Source: Marsupella aquatica (taxonomy: Eukaryota > Marchantiophyta). Taken from it: 64,000 bases of DNA. The position numbers were made by a program, and so were the translations under genes. Positions 46,506 to 59,255 of this stretch are shown one piece after another; position 1 is the first letter of the stretch; each line of letters opens with the position of its first letter. The stretch is taken from NCBI GenBank assembly GCA_973895155.1, contig OZ316892.1:7750001-7814000 (forward strand), given 5' to 3'. Under the pieces are notes generated by a model that did no database searches, had not been told where the DNA came from, and saw only the letters and a list, made by a program, of their open reading frames with translations.

Positions 46506-48227
46506 ATGCTTGAGCGAGAACAAATGAGCGGAAAGATTGAGTCAAGACTCTCCTAATTATGGTTTCTCCCTGACCGTGGTCAGTTTCTAACCACAGTTTC
46601 ATTGTAGTCGGTTAAAAGTTACCATTAAAAAGAATCTTCTGGGAATATTCTTGATGGGTAAACCGACCTCATCCCTTTTACTGCGTTTGCTTTGTTTTTT
46701 CTCATTTGGTCCGTCACTATGTTTCCAGACCAAAGGTTTTGTAGATGAGTGAGCCATTTGGAAATGGATTGAGAATTACGGAGACGTCTCGCTCACTTCC
46801 AGATTGAGTATTGTAAATTAAATGTTGAAAGGAATGGAGAGAAACTAATGACCTTGGGCTGGGTTCACAGTTAGCTAAGACAAGGAGAATATAGATAATG
46901 AAGCTGAGGATGGAAAGGATCCAAGATTGAAGTTGATCTAGACAAATTAGGCAGCTTCAATGATTCATTTGTGAAGGTAGCTAGATGAGATTCAGAATTA
47001 GAAGGAAGTGAGATGGGCACTAGTAAAGAGATGCAAATTGCTTCATCTCCCAGGTTACTTGGTGAGCCCATTTGGGGCTTTGTCTTCCAGGTTGTCCCAT
47101 GACCCCATACATGCTCTGTTCACATGATCATAGCAAACACATGTGGGCATGCACATAACTTTGATCCAGCACAAGACCTTTTAGGGACTCATTTTCTGAT
47201 TAAATTTAGGAATTGCTAAACGGAAATAGGAGGATGGGGTCCCTGAACTAATCATGCTTTTGAAGTTGATCAATAAATAATATCTCCAATTTGCAAACAT
47301 AGAAAGTCCTTGATAATCTCATTAAGATTCTTGGAAGAAGCTAAAGTCAAACTCCATACCAAGGGAGCTAAGTTTGGTAACACAGGACTCAAAACTAAGT
47401 ACAAGGGATCTCTCTAATGTCTATGGAGCATGAGAGGCCTAGGGTGGCTTCACAAGACATGGGCCAGGGCACTTGTGACTTTTCTCACCAAAACAAACTT
47501 GATGGCCACTTCTTGTTCTTAAGATGACTCTAGACCAAAAACCTTTTGAACTGAAGTTCAATAAATGCATATTTCTTGAATAAAGGAGTCAAAGTTTGGA
47601 AATGTTTTAGATCAATGAATAGAACCATATTCAAAAGTCTACATCCAGCATGCCTATGCAAACGGTAAAATAAATAGTCACCAGCAATATTGCTTAAACG
47701 TTGATGACGATTTAAATCTACAATATTCAACCTATTCATACCCCTTCCATTGAAATAAATGGTCACCAGCAATATTGCTTAAATGTTGATGACGATTTAA
47801 ATCTACAATATTCAGCCTATTCAATGCCCTTCCATTGATTTAGCATGCGGACAGACCCTCAGATCCTAAAGCATTTGCAAGATGGATGATTTTAGTAGCA
47901 TGGGGCTGACTTTATATCCATGCTTTCCCTGATGTCAGATTTTAACAATTCCTTGTTATCTTTTGTAGACAAATGGCACTTATATAAGTAGTGACTTCCC
48001 TCTAGCCCTAACTCTCCTACAGTCCATACCCGTGAGTGCATGTAGACTTCAGATGACACAAATCACCTCTCACTCTTGAACGAACAAAGCTCTAAAAGTT
48101 GCATCTCATTTAGCTCCTCCACACAATCAATGGACTTTTGGGCCCAAGTCCTTTCCCTTTGCAAGCCTTCCCAGGCTGTGCTTGAAAATCAAATACAAGT
48201 AGTCAATTGCCCTCATCAAAAACAGTG
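46506..48227. other. No gene seen
   Basis: Non-coding apart from the 5' region of the coiled-coil gene. It contains one tandem duplication (47,668-47,837). Confidence 0.5.
47668..47837 (+). repeat. 85-bp tandem duplication
   Basis: Two near-identical units beginning AAATAAATAG/GGTCACCAGC and ending CCTTCCATTG, starting at 47,668 and 47,753. The few differences are mostly transitions. Confidence 0.9.
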
Positions 48228-51200
48228 ATGGCATTTGTAGCATTTGGGAGAAAGAAAGTGAGCAATGCCCAACAGCAGCCAGAGGGCTCCAAAAACGCAA
48301 TGCCCAACCCTGCAGAAGATGGGTCATCCACGCTGCAACAAATCCTTGAGCCCCAGGGAACAACAGTGCACAATGAAGTTCAGGGCTTCAAGATTTTGGA
48401 AGACCTGGATATGGACAATGGCGGGCTGCTCACAACAGGCATGATTGAGCATGAAGCAACAGAACATTTTCCAAAGGGGGCGTTTTGCGAATCTCCAACT
48501 TTGAGGACGAAGCCTAAGCAAGGGCCTTTGGAGTCGGATGCTAGTGAAGGAGTCCCTCGAATTTTTGAGCACAATGCAGCGTTGAGGAGGAACTTTGACG
48601 ATGTGAGTGTCTAGAATTGAGCACTATCACAGAGAACAGTATATTGTGGGGAACATCCAACAAATCTCTAATGCCAGTGAGAATCGGGGATACCATTTTG
48701 GAAAATATACATGAATTGAAGTCATTTTTACTCCCAGATTTTGCAGTTGTAGCCATTAGATTTGGTCAATTGCAAGTGCTTGACAGCTGACCTTAAACAA
48801 TCTTGCCACTCTTCTACATCCTAGATGTTCATAGTCAAGTTTGAATTCAATTACTCCTAGATTTGGTTTGTTTGCAGCTGAAGGTCCTGCATGTGCAACT
48901 AGCTATGGCCAATACGCAACTGCAAGAAGCATTTTGCAAGCTACAAGAGGACAAGGTGATTTACAGATTCTATGGAATCCTGAAAACTAGGTGTATGGTA
49001 GTCTGCTTCTTTGGGGTGCATCGTGATAAATGCTTATTTTTGCTGCTATGCCCTCACCGACACGAAGAGCCTCCACCTCCTTGAACAGTTCATCTTGCTT
49101 GATGAGCATGGAGCTCTTAGGTGATTGTTTCCAAACAAAGAAATGCATGCGTGACAAGTAGTGAAGCTCTCAATGCGATACCTTTCTAAGCTTTGACGAG
49201 CTGGAGACTCGTTGACTACCAATTGACGTGAAGCTTTGCATCTGATTTTCTGTGCACCAGGAAAAAGCTGAGAAGGGACTCCAAAGATTTGGTGAGCTCC
49301 AACTTGAGAGGGGGATGCTCAAAGCTGATCTACAACAATTAATGAATATAATTATCATCCTAAAAATTAGAGAATTTTAACTGCGATGGCTCACATGCTA
49401 ATTACTTGCTACTAGAGTTAACGCAGACTCATCTTCAAATCCAAGTACTGTCAGAAAAACAACTTCACCTCAGCCTGGCCTTGTTAAATTCACAAAATAT
49501 CATAACATTGAACGATAAATGGGCAATGGATCCCCTTATAGAGTTGTCTTAGACTCTTTGGAGATATTGGTTTCTAAGGAATTCCGAGAGACATTTAGCT
49601 ACTAAAATTAGGCTTTGACATTTTTCCTCAACGTAATAATGCAGGAATCATGCATGAATTGGAGCAAAAGAACCAGTGTCTTGAAAAGACGGTGGAAATC
49701 ATCATAGGAGAGAACAAAGACCTAATTCAAAAACTTGAGATTTCACGGTATTAAGAAAAGCATTAAAAAACAAGCAAAGTCAAATCAAGACCCCAAGGAA
49801 TACCTCTTTGTAGCTTCTTAGTTACTTTTGGCCATATTATAAGAAGTATGTCACAAAATGGCATAATTGGTTGTGCTTTGACCTCTACAGCAGAGTAAGA
49901 TTCTGTTCTAAATGATTTTCTCTATTTGACCATGCCAACCCCAAAACCAGATATGTACGTGAATTTCTGGATCCCTGTTTTGTTCGAAAAACTAATAATT
50001 CATCCAGGGTACTAAATTATAGCTGTGGCATTTTTGGGAGATTTCAAGAATGGAGAAAGAGAAGGTTTTGATGGAGAAGCATACAGCTGAACTGGAGTAT
50101 ACAAGGGAATTGTCAATTGTTAAAGTGGACGACCAGGCTTCCAGCAAACAAGCAGCTGAACTTGCACACAAGGTTTTCTTCTTCACCCTATTGAAGCCAC
50201 CAAGAAATTCTAGCAATCATCTACTTTTCACTGAGCTGTTAACCAACAACAATGTCAACGAAGGAAACACTCATTGTACTGAAGTCGTAGTATCAACTTC
50301 GTGAGGACAAATTTCATTGGCTCAAAATTCATAGTTTGCTGTTGAACGAGGGGTTGAGAAAACTTTACAGGGTTGCTTGTCGTCGATTTACTTCAGTGCA
50401 AACATCTGGAAATAGAGTTGGAGAAAGCAATTGCAGCTGGGGACAAGATACATCAACAATTGATTTCCCTTACGTATGAGAAGGATTCTACAATCCAGGA
50501 TCTCGAGCAGGCACTGCAAAGAGTTAGGTGAGTGAACATTTTGAAGCTCTAACTTTGCCCTAAATCTAGAAAATATAGTTTGGCATGCAATAGTCCATCT
50601 TCAAGTTTGATGTCCTTCACCCACCCTTGAATTCTCATTTCGACTCGCTTTGATATTCAGTAAACTTCATGACCATCAGTTCAGACCTGATTGGATATTG
50701 GGATTGCTATCTTGTCTTTATTACATACTTTTCCAGTTGGATTTCACTGACTGATAGTCGCAGTAAATTCTCGTTAACTTGAAGAGCTCGGATTAAGGAC
50801 TTGTTTTTTGAGCTCTTCAAGTCCGTTACGTGGGCTCTCATGCTTGCAAAATGGTCGAGCAAAGATTTTCACCCCACAGGAAATCCGGTTGAAGTCAGTA
50901 CAGCTTATACCCTGTCTTAAGTGTGTGTAATTTTGCGACTATGGTAGGGAAGATCTTCAAGGAGCGGAGAGGAGACATCGGTCAAATGAAAGTGACTGGC
51001 AGACTGAGAGGAAAAGGCTTCAAGCAAACATTGATGAGAAGGAAAGGTTTGTTCCATAACATGCAAGTAATTAGGAGCTATATGAAACGATTGACGCATT
51101 ATTGTAAAAGTTGGAAATTCTGTTGATCATTGCTACACTCTACTTCTTTTTTTTCAAACACCTCGTGTACTTGGAAAGCAGCTCTCGTTGCCAAGTTTTC

Positions 51201-53607
51201 AAGACTATACGAATCTCCACAAACCAATCTCATTTTTTCACAGTACATGAAGGGACAGGCATAACACTTTCAGATATCTGAACTAAAATTGTCTTCAGCA
51301 CTTTACAAAGTTGTCACGAACAGATCATAAGTTTAAGAAAGTGTCTGGTTGTTTCAGACAAGAACACATGTTCAAGTCTACCATCAAAGAGGAAGCGGAT
51401 CAAAAATTGAAGGAAGCCTCTACAGAAATATCTGAATTACATGCAACACTAATAGCCCTCGAGAAACCCAGAGCAGACGCTGAGATTTTGCACTTGGAGA
51501 CTATGAGAGAGCTAACCAAGGTAACCAATTCCAAGTCAGTCTCTGCAACGCTAAATGACTAATCTATGGTACACTACTCAAGTCCGGGTATTATCCACTT
51601 CAAGATATCATGATCACAATGAATTGTTACATCCTTGTTATTGTCACAAAGATCCTACATCGACGTCCATAGATCCGAGCTGAAGGTATAAGGAACTCTC
51701 CCTCTTATTTTATATAACAGTGGCCAAAGGCATTGTGCATCTGAAAAATTCGATGAAAAGTATGTAGTGCACTTGATGATGTTTATCGTCTTGCAACGAC
51801 TGAAGTGAGTTGATCCATCATTTGAGAGCAGGAAAAGGAGATACTGCGTAAAGAATTGGTGACAGCATTGGCAGCTCAAAAAGAGGCCTCGGTTTGTTTG
51901 TCAGAAATGGAAGACCTGCGTGGACAATTGACTGCTGCCCTTGCTCAAAACCAGGAATCCTTTAACAAAATAGCAGACTTTAGGTGAAGTATTGTCTAGT
52001 GATCTTCTTACCAATGGAGGAATTTGTTCCATATTTTCTTCGGGCGTCACTCTCACTATGGTATTGCAGTTGTCCCGTGTTCAGATTGTATTTAGATTTC
52101 TACCAAGGTGGACCGAACTGGAACCACGGTGGTCTTTAATTGAGTCGAAAATTCAATTAAATTTAAGAAGTCGCTAGATCAGTACGCTCATCTGAGATTT
52201 ATGCGGTAACTTGCAATGATCAAGGCACACGTGGGCATGTTATAGGAAAGTAAGAGAAGACCTCGAGGAAAGCGTAGAGACTCTTAAATTACAGCTAGAC
52301 GAGCTTGGTGCCATTCGAGGCAGAGAGTATGCGGAGCATGCCCGAAAATTGGAAAGTGTCCAGGTGTTGAATTCATGCCTCGCATCTGTCCTGATGTATC
52401 GAGCAATTTCGATTTTTTTAATACAAGTTGGTATAATGTGGAAGTTTTTGTACACTGAAATTTGATATTTTTCATTCTCAGATTATCCTTCATTTGCTCC
52501 CTATCATTTTGTTTGACAAATGCTAGATCAACACTCTGAAGGTTTGAATGAACAGCGGAAATGGGCTGCAGAAAAGTCAGCTATGCTCTCGAAGACAGAA
52601 AACATCGTCAACGAACTGAGGAAGGATCACAGCTGCAAGAGTCATGCCTTAAAAAAGGTAGATGCTTATGCTTTTAGTGGTCTGATTATCTGCAACTGGA
52701 CTCATCAGATCGAGGCCATTCATGAAACAATACAAACATCTCACGCGAGCTCCCTTCAGAATGCCTTCGCTGTTTGCTACTACTCCGCGATTTCTACTAG
52801 AATCTGAGAAATGCGTTCAATTGCGGAAGTCTCTTTCGTCCAGAAGGGAATTTTGGGTGTGCTTAAAGGAAACTTAAATTTCAGGCGTAGGCGTTCTTCT
52901 CCCTCGTCCGTAGACAGTCAAGGTAGTCCAGGACATAGACGAAAACTGAAGTGTTCAAGCAATGTCGGATAGTATGGCAGTCACGCGTAGGGAACAGAGT
53001 AGCAAGTTGCCAGTATGTACACATTGGTTGAATTCATTTGTGTTTGCTGAACTTGCTTTCAATTCAGAAATTGAAGCAAACCCAGAAGTCTTTGGCCACG
53101 ATGACTATGGGCCACAACCAAACTCTAGTTCGTCTGCGGGAATGTGAAGCACAACTTGCTATTGCTCAATCAACAAGGGTTTGCTTCTCCAGAAACGATA
53201 TCTGCAATTGCCTTCACCGTGCTCCAAAAATATTACTACGGTGTGATAGATGACATGGAATATTACAAAAGCTGACATAAATCTGGTCAACGGACACAAA
53301 TCTCTTCAACCACTAGATTTTGAGTCCATCATGTCGTCTACTTCAAGTATTTACATACCGATGTTAGGATAAGCAAGATAAGATGTATGTCACAAGATTG
53401 ATCTAAATAGTGGTCTATTTCCACTGCCTTAAGTTAATAATGCTATAAATTTTGCAGCGCCAGACAGCAACTTCAACACCAGTGTTTTCAAAACTTTCCG
53501 GCTCGCTAGACTGTATCAACTCCAGCAGATTCAGAGCAGAGTTGAAAGAAATTGAAGAAAGATATGCTAAATTTTTCGGTAACCCAGATGTGGTAGTTAC
53601 TCCTTGA
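48228..53607 (+). CDS. Long coiled-coil protein gene, at least ten exons
   Basis: The first exon is 48,228-48,602 (MAFVAFGRKKVSNAQQQ, ending at GAT|GTGAGT). Later exons include 48,878-48,955 (LKVLHVQLAMANTQLQEA), about 49,646-49,748, 50,047-50,170, 50,400-50,527, 50,950-51,040, 51,358-51,519, 51,834-51,985, 52,247-52,362, 52,526-52,658, 53,070-53,176 and 53,458-53,607. The last reads RQTATSTPVFSKLSG to NPDVVVTP and a stop. A small RRRRSSPSSVDSQ exon near 52,884 is possible. Nearly every exon is a Leu/Glu/Lys/Gln heptad stretch, so the product is a rod-like, myosin-tail-like protein of unknown partner. I do not recognise the family; cytoskeletal or nuclear scaffolds are candidates. It converges with the HAD gene. 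Confidence 0.65.
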
Positions 53608-53609
53608 GA

Positions 53610-54100
53610 ATCAGAGACAACGAGAAGAACGACAATCGTGACGATTAGCATCAGGTGCAGAAGTACTTCATGTAAGGAATGCCATTATTCTTAAACAGCT
53701 CGAAGGATTTCAGCGAGATACCAGACAGATCCTGGAATAGCATGATAAGATGTCGATCAGCAACCAAACACAGGTACGAGCTTTTCAATTTTCAGGAAGT
53801 ACTTCTCCCAACTTTTAATTTCATGCATAGAATTCTTCTGATGTCCGAGCATCCGGGGTATCGTACGGAAAGCTAAACTACTTCGGTCTCATCTTGTGTG
53901 GCTTGTCTTATCAGGATGGCTTGTCTTATCAGGATCCGACCATATTAAGAATTGACGCTGTCCTACTCATGCAACCCAAGAGCATTCAGTGAACAACAAG
54001 CAAGAGTTCGGGCACCTGAAAGGTTATTTAACATAACATAGGATTGTAATCTTTGTGCAAAGGTCTTAGAGAAGTTCCTTGAAGGCTTGTCAGCACCATC
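53610..54100. other. Intergenic between convergent genes
   Basis: No coding signal. A short direct duplication, TGGCTTGTCTTATCAGGAT, is seen at about 53,900-53,935. Confidence 0.5.
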
Positions 54101-54556
54101 TATTATCCAAGTACTGTAAGGATAGCCAGAAAAACCCTTGATCTAGTTGCAATGGCAACTGAAGAAATCCCTTTAAAATCTTTGGTTCTGGAATTCCAGA
54201 TTCTACTCTCCAATTGTTCTTTATCCAAGTCAATACGATCTATCGAGTCGGGAGGCCTAATAAATGTTGACTTACGATTTGTCCCCAAATTCCGCAGTAG
54301 GTACGTTCACAAAGGCTGAAGTGCGTAAATCCACTAGGACATCATCTCCGTTGCAGTGAGCTGCAAGAGGAATATTCTTGACAAGCTAGAGCTTTCCTGA
54401 TAGTAGATCTACTGAGTGCGCGCCTCATGTAAGAATACGATCTACAATTTCTTGAAAATACTTCACATCCTTCTTCCAAAGCCTGCATACACTTGGACAT
54501 CAGATTGATCACTGCCTGGAATCTAGTACTTAGGAATCTAGGACCTCTAGAAACCA

Positions 54557-54600
54557 TGCATTGATGCTGATAGCTTGAGCACCAACTATCGTCTCCTGTC
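54557..54600 (-). pseudogene. Decayed duplicate of the end of a HAD-gene exon
   Basis: The minus strand repeats GTGCTCAAGCTATCAGCAT and GCATGGT of the exon ending at 54,770 (GAGCTCAAGCTATCGGCAT, GCATGGT) with few changes, but the donor GTGAGT is lost. It lies about 0.2 kb further downstream, within the 3' part of the gene. Confidence 0.6.
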
Positions 54601-54769
54601 CAAGACAGTAACTCAGACGGGGTCCGTATTCGAGTATTTCGACTCGATGGGTTCAGACACTGCTTAAGATAACAGAGAAGAGATGGCTGTCTGGCACTGC
54701 TTAACATGTATTCCACAAGTAAAAATGGTTATTGAGTTTGGCAATGAGATCTCCAATGTCAGTACTCAC

Positions 54770-57550
54770 CATGCGTCTATGCCGATAGCTTGAGCTCCAG
54801 CCTTATCTGCGGTGGCGTCATCTCCAACATGTACTGCTTGCTCGGCAGCAACTTTTAACTCCTCTGGAAGAAAGGAAAACCAGCAGAGCACAATCCATTC
54901 ACACCACCAGAGAACGTAAAAGTTCAGAGACTGTACTCCTTGGAAACCATCAGTCATAATGAAGCTCAGAAAGATGCACTACAGTTCAGAGTCGTAAACT
55001 CTTCTGACAAAATTCCTTCTATTGCCATAGGTTCCAACCAACTCAAGAAACCACAGAGATACAACAAATGATCCGAAATATTGTGCTAAAACTTGAGGTT
55101 TGGGGATACTAAATCCAGCAAATAATCAACAAAATAAGCAGCAATATGCACGAATTACTTACTGAGAGCGGCTTGAAAGATCTGTGGTGCAGGCTTTTCA
55201 AAGCCAATTTCAGACGAGACAATAACGGAATCAAATCTGTAATAGAACGACTGTGTGAGAACTATACTTCAACTTAAGTCATGTAGTTATTTTCAAGAAG
55301 CGAACGCAAGAGTTAATTCCTCTACTCGAATCGTCTACATCAATGCCAAAACAATGCCATTCACGGACAAAAATGACTTGTCATTCCTATGTTCTAACTA
55401 TCTTACTGATCATACTAAATAAACAAAACGGCACATGATCATGCATAGATAGCTTCCGATTCTGATACAAAGAGTACTACGTTTTGAGATAGGTGAAGCA
55501 CAGTAGTGTTCATTGCCGTGTATATACTTAAGCTAACTGATCCCACTCCGACCTAATTGAGCAATCTGACCAGACATACGAGATCAACTTATGAGAATGA
55601 CAAGCAATTATATGCTTCGGGACAGTTTTCAGAGCATGTACACGATGTAAAATAAAAAGTAGGCCAGACCTTACAAGCTATACACTTGCAGATCTTGTAA
55701 AACTGGTCGCAACCGAGAGTCGAAATTTGAGACGATGGCGAGTTTCACTGATCCCAACCTCTTGTCAGTCCAATGCACAGACCAATCTATGGCCCTGCCC
55801 GGCTCAATGCTTGTTACTTTACATTTCAAGTGCACTAGCAACAATTTGATGCCCGACAAAGCTGATAGAAATATACGACAAGAATTAATTGAGATGATAA
55901 GACAGACAATGTACCTCCCGCATCTCGGAGCTGGACCAAACCTTCATAAGCACCCTCAGCCACCTTCCAAGAACTACCCTTTGCAAAGTGCTGGCTTTAC
56001 ACGGACCATAATAAAGAAAAACAGAGGTCGTCAGGCTCGTCTGCAGTTACTCCGTCTCAGTTACACTTCTTGAATTGATAGCCTGATGCAACCTCAACTG
56101 ACCTGCTGCAGTATATTATCTGACACACAGCATTTTCCAAAGTGCCGTAGCTACAGCGAACATCACTGCAATCAACAAGGGAATTACGAGGATCATTGAT
56201 CACTTATCATTGCTACCTGGTAGAGCTCTTCAAAATAGGCCTCATCACTGCAACCAGTCGCAGTGGCAACAGCATATCTCCAAAAGGGTCTTCCATCTCC
56301 CTGCAATTGAAAGGATCTTGTCACCTTTAGATACGCCTAGGGAGATTGATAAAATAAAACAGGGAGGAACTCAAGCCCGAATATCTAAGAGAACAAAATT
56401 GGCATTTGTGGAGCAGTGGGACAAAGTCAATGAATTGACCTCATATCGTAGGCGTTCTGGCCATGGTTCGGTAAAAGCCTTTTTAAAACCCTTCTTTATG
56501 GCATCTGGTGTTACCTTTACGCCTGTACACACGGTAGCTGTTCATGACGAGCATGCAACACGGAAAATGAAACGATCGCTCCCTTCAGGGATTTGGAGCC
56601 CACTACCATATTTTCAACGTAAAAACTAGTTTGCAGAGCCGAATTGTTTATTGACTTACTGAAATTCAAGCGGTACTTCAACCCAGAAGACGATGTCAGC
56701 ATTCAACTGAGGACCGTCCAGCATTGACCTCAGCTGCTCATTGTTTTGAAGCAACCGGTTTCAAGTAAAGCAAAATAGCAAAAGAGCTGATTAGAGAACT
56801 CACCATACTTTTCTCCAAAGCCGGCGTATATCTCCGGAACAGGCCTGGACGTCTCAAGCAGAGTCCCTCCCACGTCCAAAAGCAATGCTTCATATTTTGG
56901 CCCACCTTCCGAGATAACATTTGAAAATGTCACTTCTCTATCGTATCTTGGACCCTGGTGCAACTTTGCATCTGACTAGACTTGGTGAATCATAATGCAA
57001 TGCCCTACAGGCCTATACTTTCTCTAAATAGCTCAAAGATCCACAAAAAGACGAATTCATTATAGATGATAGGAATCAACATACAGTTTTTGGTTCATAA
57101 GTATTCAACGAGAAAGATTCTAGAACCGGTTCCCAATAGTGGGCATTTCGGGTGTTCATCTAAGCTACGGTCCAAACCTCTCAGTCTTCATTAAACAAGA
57201 TGTCAGTTTAGATACTAAAGCGAAAAATGGATGCCAAGTTAGATGTCCTTTAGGGTATCTTGGGCCCCAATTCTCTAAGACTCGCACTCAAAAATCCGGA
57301 GACAATTTACAACCACAGATGCTCAAGGAAAAATTCAAAACAAACAGCAATTGGGAAAGAAAGAAAGTAGATTTGTTCAAAAACCTGCTGCAGCAAACGC
57401 CGCGCACTGAATTGCTGGCCCTCGAAGTTGCTCGCCTGAGCGGATGAGACGTGACGGAGCAGCAGTGCAGCGAGAAGAAACCGAAGACGGTGGCCGAAGT
57501 CCCGGGCTCTTCAGGATCACTCCGGCTGCTCTGGAAGACAAATTCGCCAT
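54770..57550 (-). CDS. Plastid-type HAD-superfamily hydrolase, HDHD3-like
   Basis: Exons: 57550-57385, 56971-56804, 56522-56440, 56300-56217, 55990-55915, 55747-55675, 55236-55163 and 54863-54770, all joining in phase through GT-AG sites. A terminal exon beyond 54,770 is not securely found; one candidate region is 54,330-54,100. The N-terminus (MANLSSRAAGVILKSPG, many Ser/Arg) looks like a chloroplast transit peptide. HAD motifs: I LLLDVGGTLLE, II IVSNFDSRLR, III EIGFEKPAPQIF, IV HVGDDATADKAGAQAIG. The cap region contains GDGRPFWRYAVATATGC. Motif I has Gly where the usual second Asp (acid/base) stands, so phosphatase activity is doubtful; the substrate is unknown. At least 272 residues. Confidence 0.85.
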
Positions 57551-57769
57551 GCTCTCTGCCACTGCACAGATACCCACCAATTTGCAGCCCAGCTAAAAGG
57601 AAGAGGGGAGAGACTACATCCTCAATGGATCTACCCACTGATCAATTTATAAATTGAAGACTGCTTGAAGAGAGGGCTCTGCAAATGTGCTCTTGCACTA
57701 CAGTAGGGCAGGAAGCCATTCCTGTCCGAGGGCCCATCATCGCTTTGCCCGCCCCTACCCACAGTTTGG

Positions 57770-57905
57770 GGGCGGAGATGGATGTTGGGGGCGGGGTTCG
57801 AGGAATGGGGGCGAGACTTCGGGGGCGGGACTTCGGGGGCGAGACTTTGGGGCGGGACTTCGGGGGCGGGACTTTGGGGGCGGGACTTTGGGGGCGAGTT
57901 TGGGA
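57770..57905 (+). repeat. G-rich tandem array (GGGGGCGGGACTT units)
   Basis: About eight units of 14-18 bp with runs of four to six G, capable of G-quadruplex formation on the plus strand. It lies 220-355 bp upstream of the HAD start codon, within its likely promoter. Open frames through it are compositional artefacts. Confidence 0.85.
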
Positions 57906-58439
57906 GCGAGTACACGTTTCTCACGGCTGTTTTTCGGCCACGCTATTATTGCAGCAGAAATGCTTGCCCTTGTTCCTTCCCCTCCCCCTCGCCCACCTCA
58001 GTTTTCGTGCTCACAGTGTCGTGAGTCGTCGAGTATACTCAGCGTGCTGCAATTTGATTTCATATCCAAAATGTCGTGATGCTTTTGATCGAGAGAGCCT
58101 TTGTTCTTACTGATCCCCAACCTTCCTCGATCGGGCTTTCTGGAAATCTCCTTTGAAATCTGGATCTCCGTCGCATGATCAAATAAAGAAGAGATGTTCG
58201 GGAGGGAGTGGTCACGGACTCCTTCAACGTGCAGTTGATAGGTCTCTCTCCTCCTTATCCTTTCCACTGAGTAGGCAGGTCAATGTCACAATTTTGGATG
58301 CTGGATTTTTCAGTGTGCAGCTCACATTTTCGCAGTATCAGAGGCACTAGCAGCACTGAATCTGCATTGGCAATGATTCAATTTAGAATTCGGTTTTGTT
58401 TGAGCATTTTGCATTATGGTTTTGACTGACTTCAATTTG

Positions 58440-59255
58440 CTGATGGCTTCACGTAGGGATTCCCATCCAGCATTTGCTTCAATCTAGCTTGGCACTAGGG
58501 ATTGTGGGGGGATTAAGTTCAGTATTGGCTTCTTGACCAGCCCATCGGTCTGAGATATAATGGTAGAGTTCATCAGACATTCCTTCAATGCTGTAGAAGT
58601 TCCGTCGTTCAGCGTTCTGACTGGGGTGTTTCATCCATCTATTTCTCCAATGACAATGCAAAACTGTACATGGTTGTTGCAATGCCTGACGGTGTTCCTG
58701 AGTATTAGAGTTTCCATCTAGACTTCTGTAACTGGCTGACGGACTAGTTGCGTCACGTCGAGTTGCTTAGTCCTTAGTCTGCATTGGCATTGACCTTGAC
58801 CTGGGAAGGTTAGGACCTCCCATGTGAGTGGCGGAGCAACCTGGCCTTGACCCGTCTTACTCTTTTGGAGAGGGTCCTAGGCACTAGAGAATGCCGTCTG
58901 ATCATTCATTGCTCACGGCCTTCTCGAAAACCTTAATCTCAGCTTGCTTATCTGTCCTCCAGGTTTGTGGAGATGCCGGGATAATAACAAGAGCACCACT
59001 TTGGGCAGTTGTTGAGTCGGTGGATTTGATACAGGGGGAGAAAGAGAGCGGATTCTCTGGCCAGCTTCTACAACGATCGAAAGCAGAGGATTTGAGCAAA
59101 TTGTATTGATTAATTTGTTAAGATCCAGAGAAAGGGAGAGACGAGATGGTGGAGGTGAAGAGAGGGCCGAAGAGGCTGATAAAGGCCGAGGTGGACGATG
59201 TGGTGAGTGCTGTGAAAACGGTAGCTCTCTCTAGCTCAGATTTGGTGGTGCCGAG
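58440..59255 (+). repeat. Left arm of a diverged inverted duplication, containing the BAHD promoter and 5' end
   Basis: This stretch matches the reverse complement of 63,225-64,000. Shared phrases include GATGGCTTCACG, ATGGTAGAGTTCATCAGACA, CCTCCCATGTGAGTGG and TTTGTGGAGATGCCGGGATA, and the BAHD codons up to SSSDLVV. Confidence 0.9.

Noticed and set aside
56090-56160. Extra HAD exon reading LRHFGKCCVSDN
   Set aside because: The exon at 55,990 (HFAKGSSWKVAEGAY) joins directly in phase and matches the family cap region better.
56660-56690. Micro-exon in the HAD gene between 56,804 and 56,522
   Set aside because: Exons 57550-57385, 56971-56804 and 56522-56440 already join in phase and match the family without it.
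57685-58113. Gly/Arg-rich open frames over the G-rich array
   Set aside because: All plus frames are open because of repeat composition; no family resemblance.
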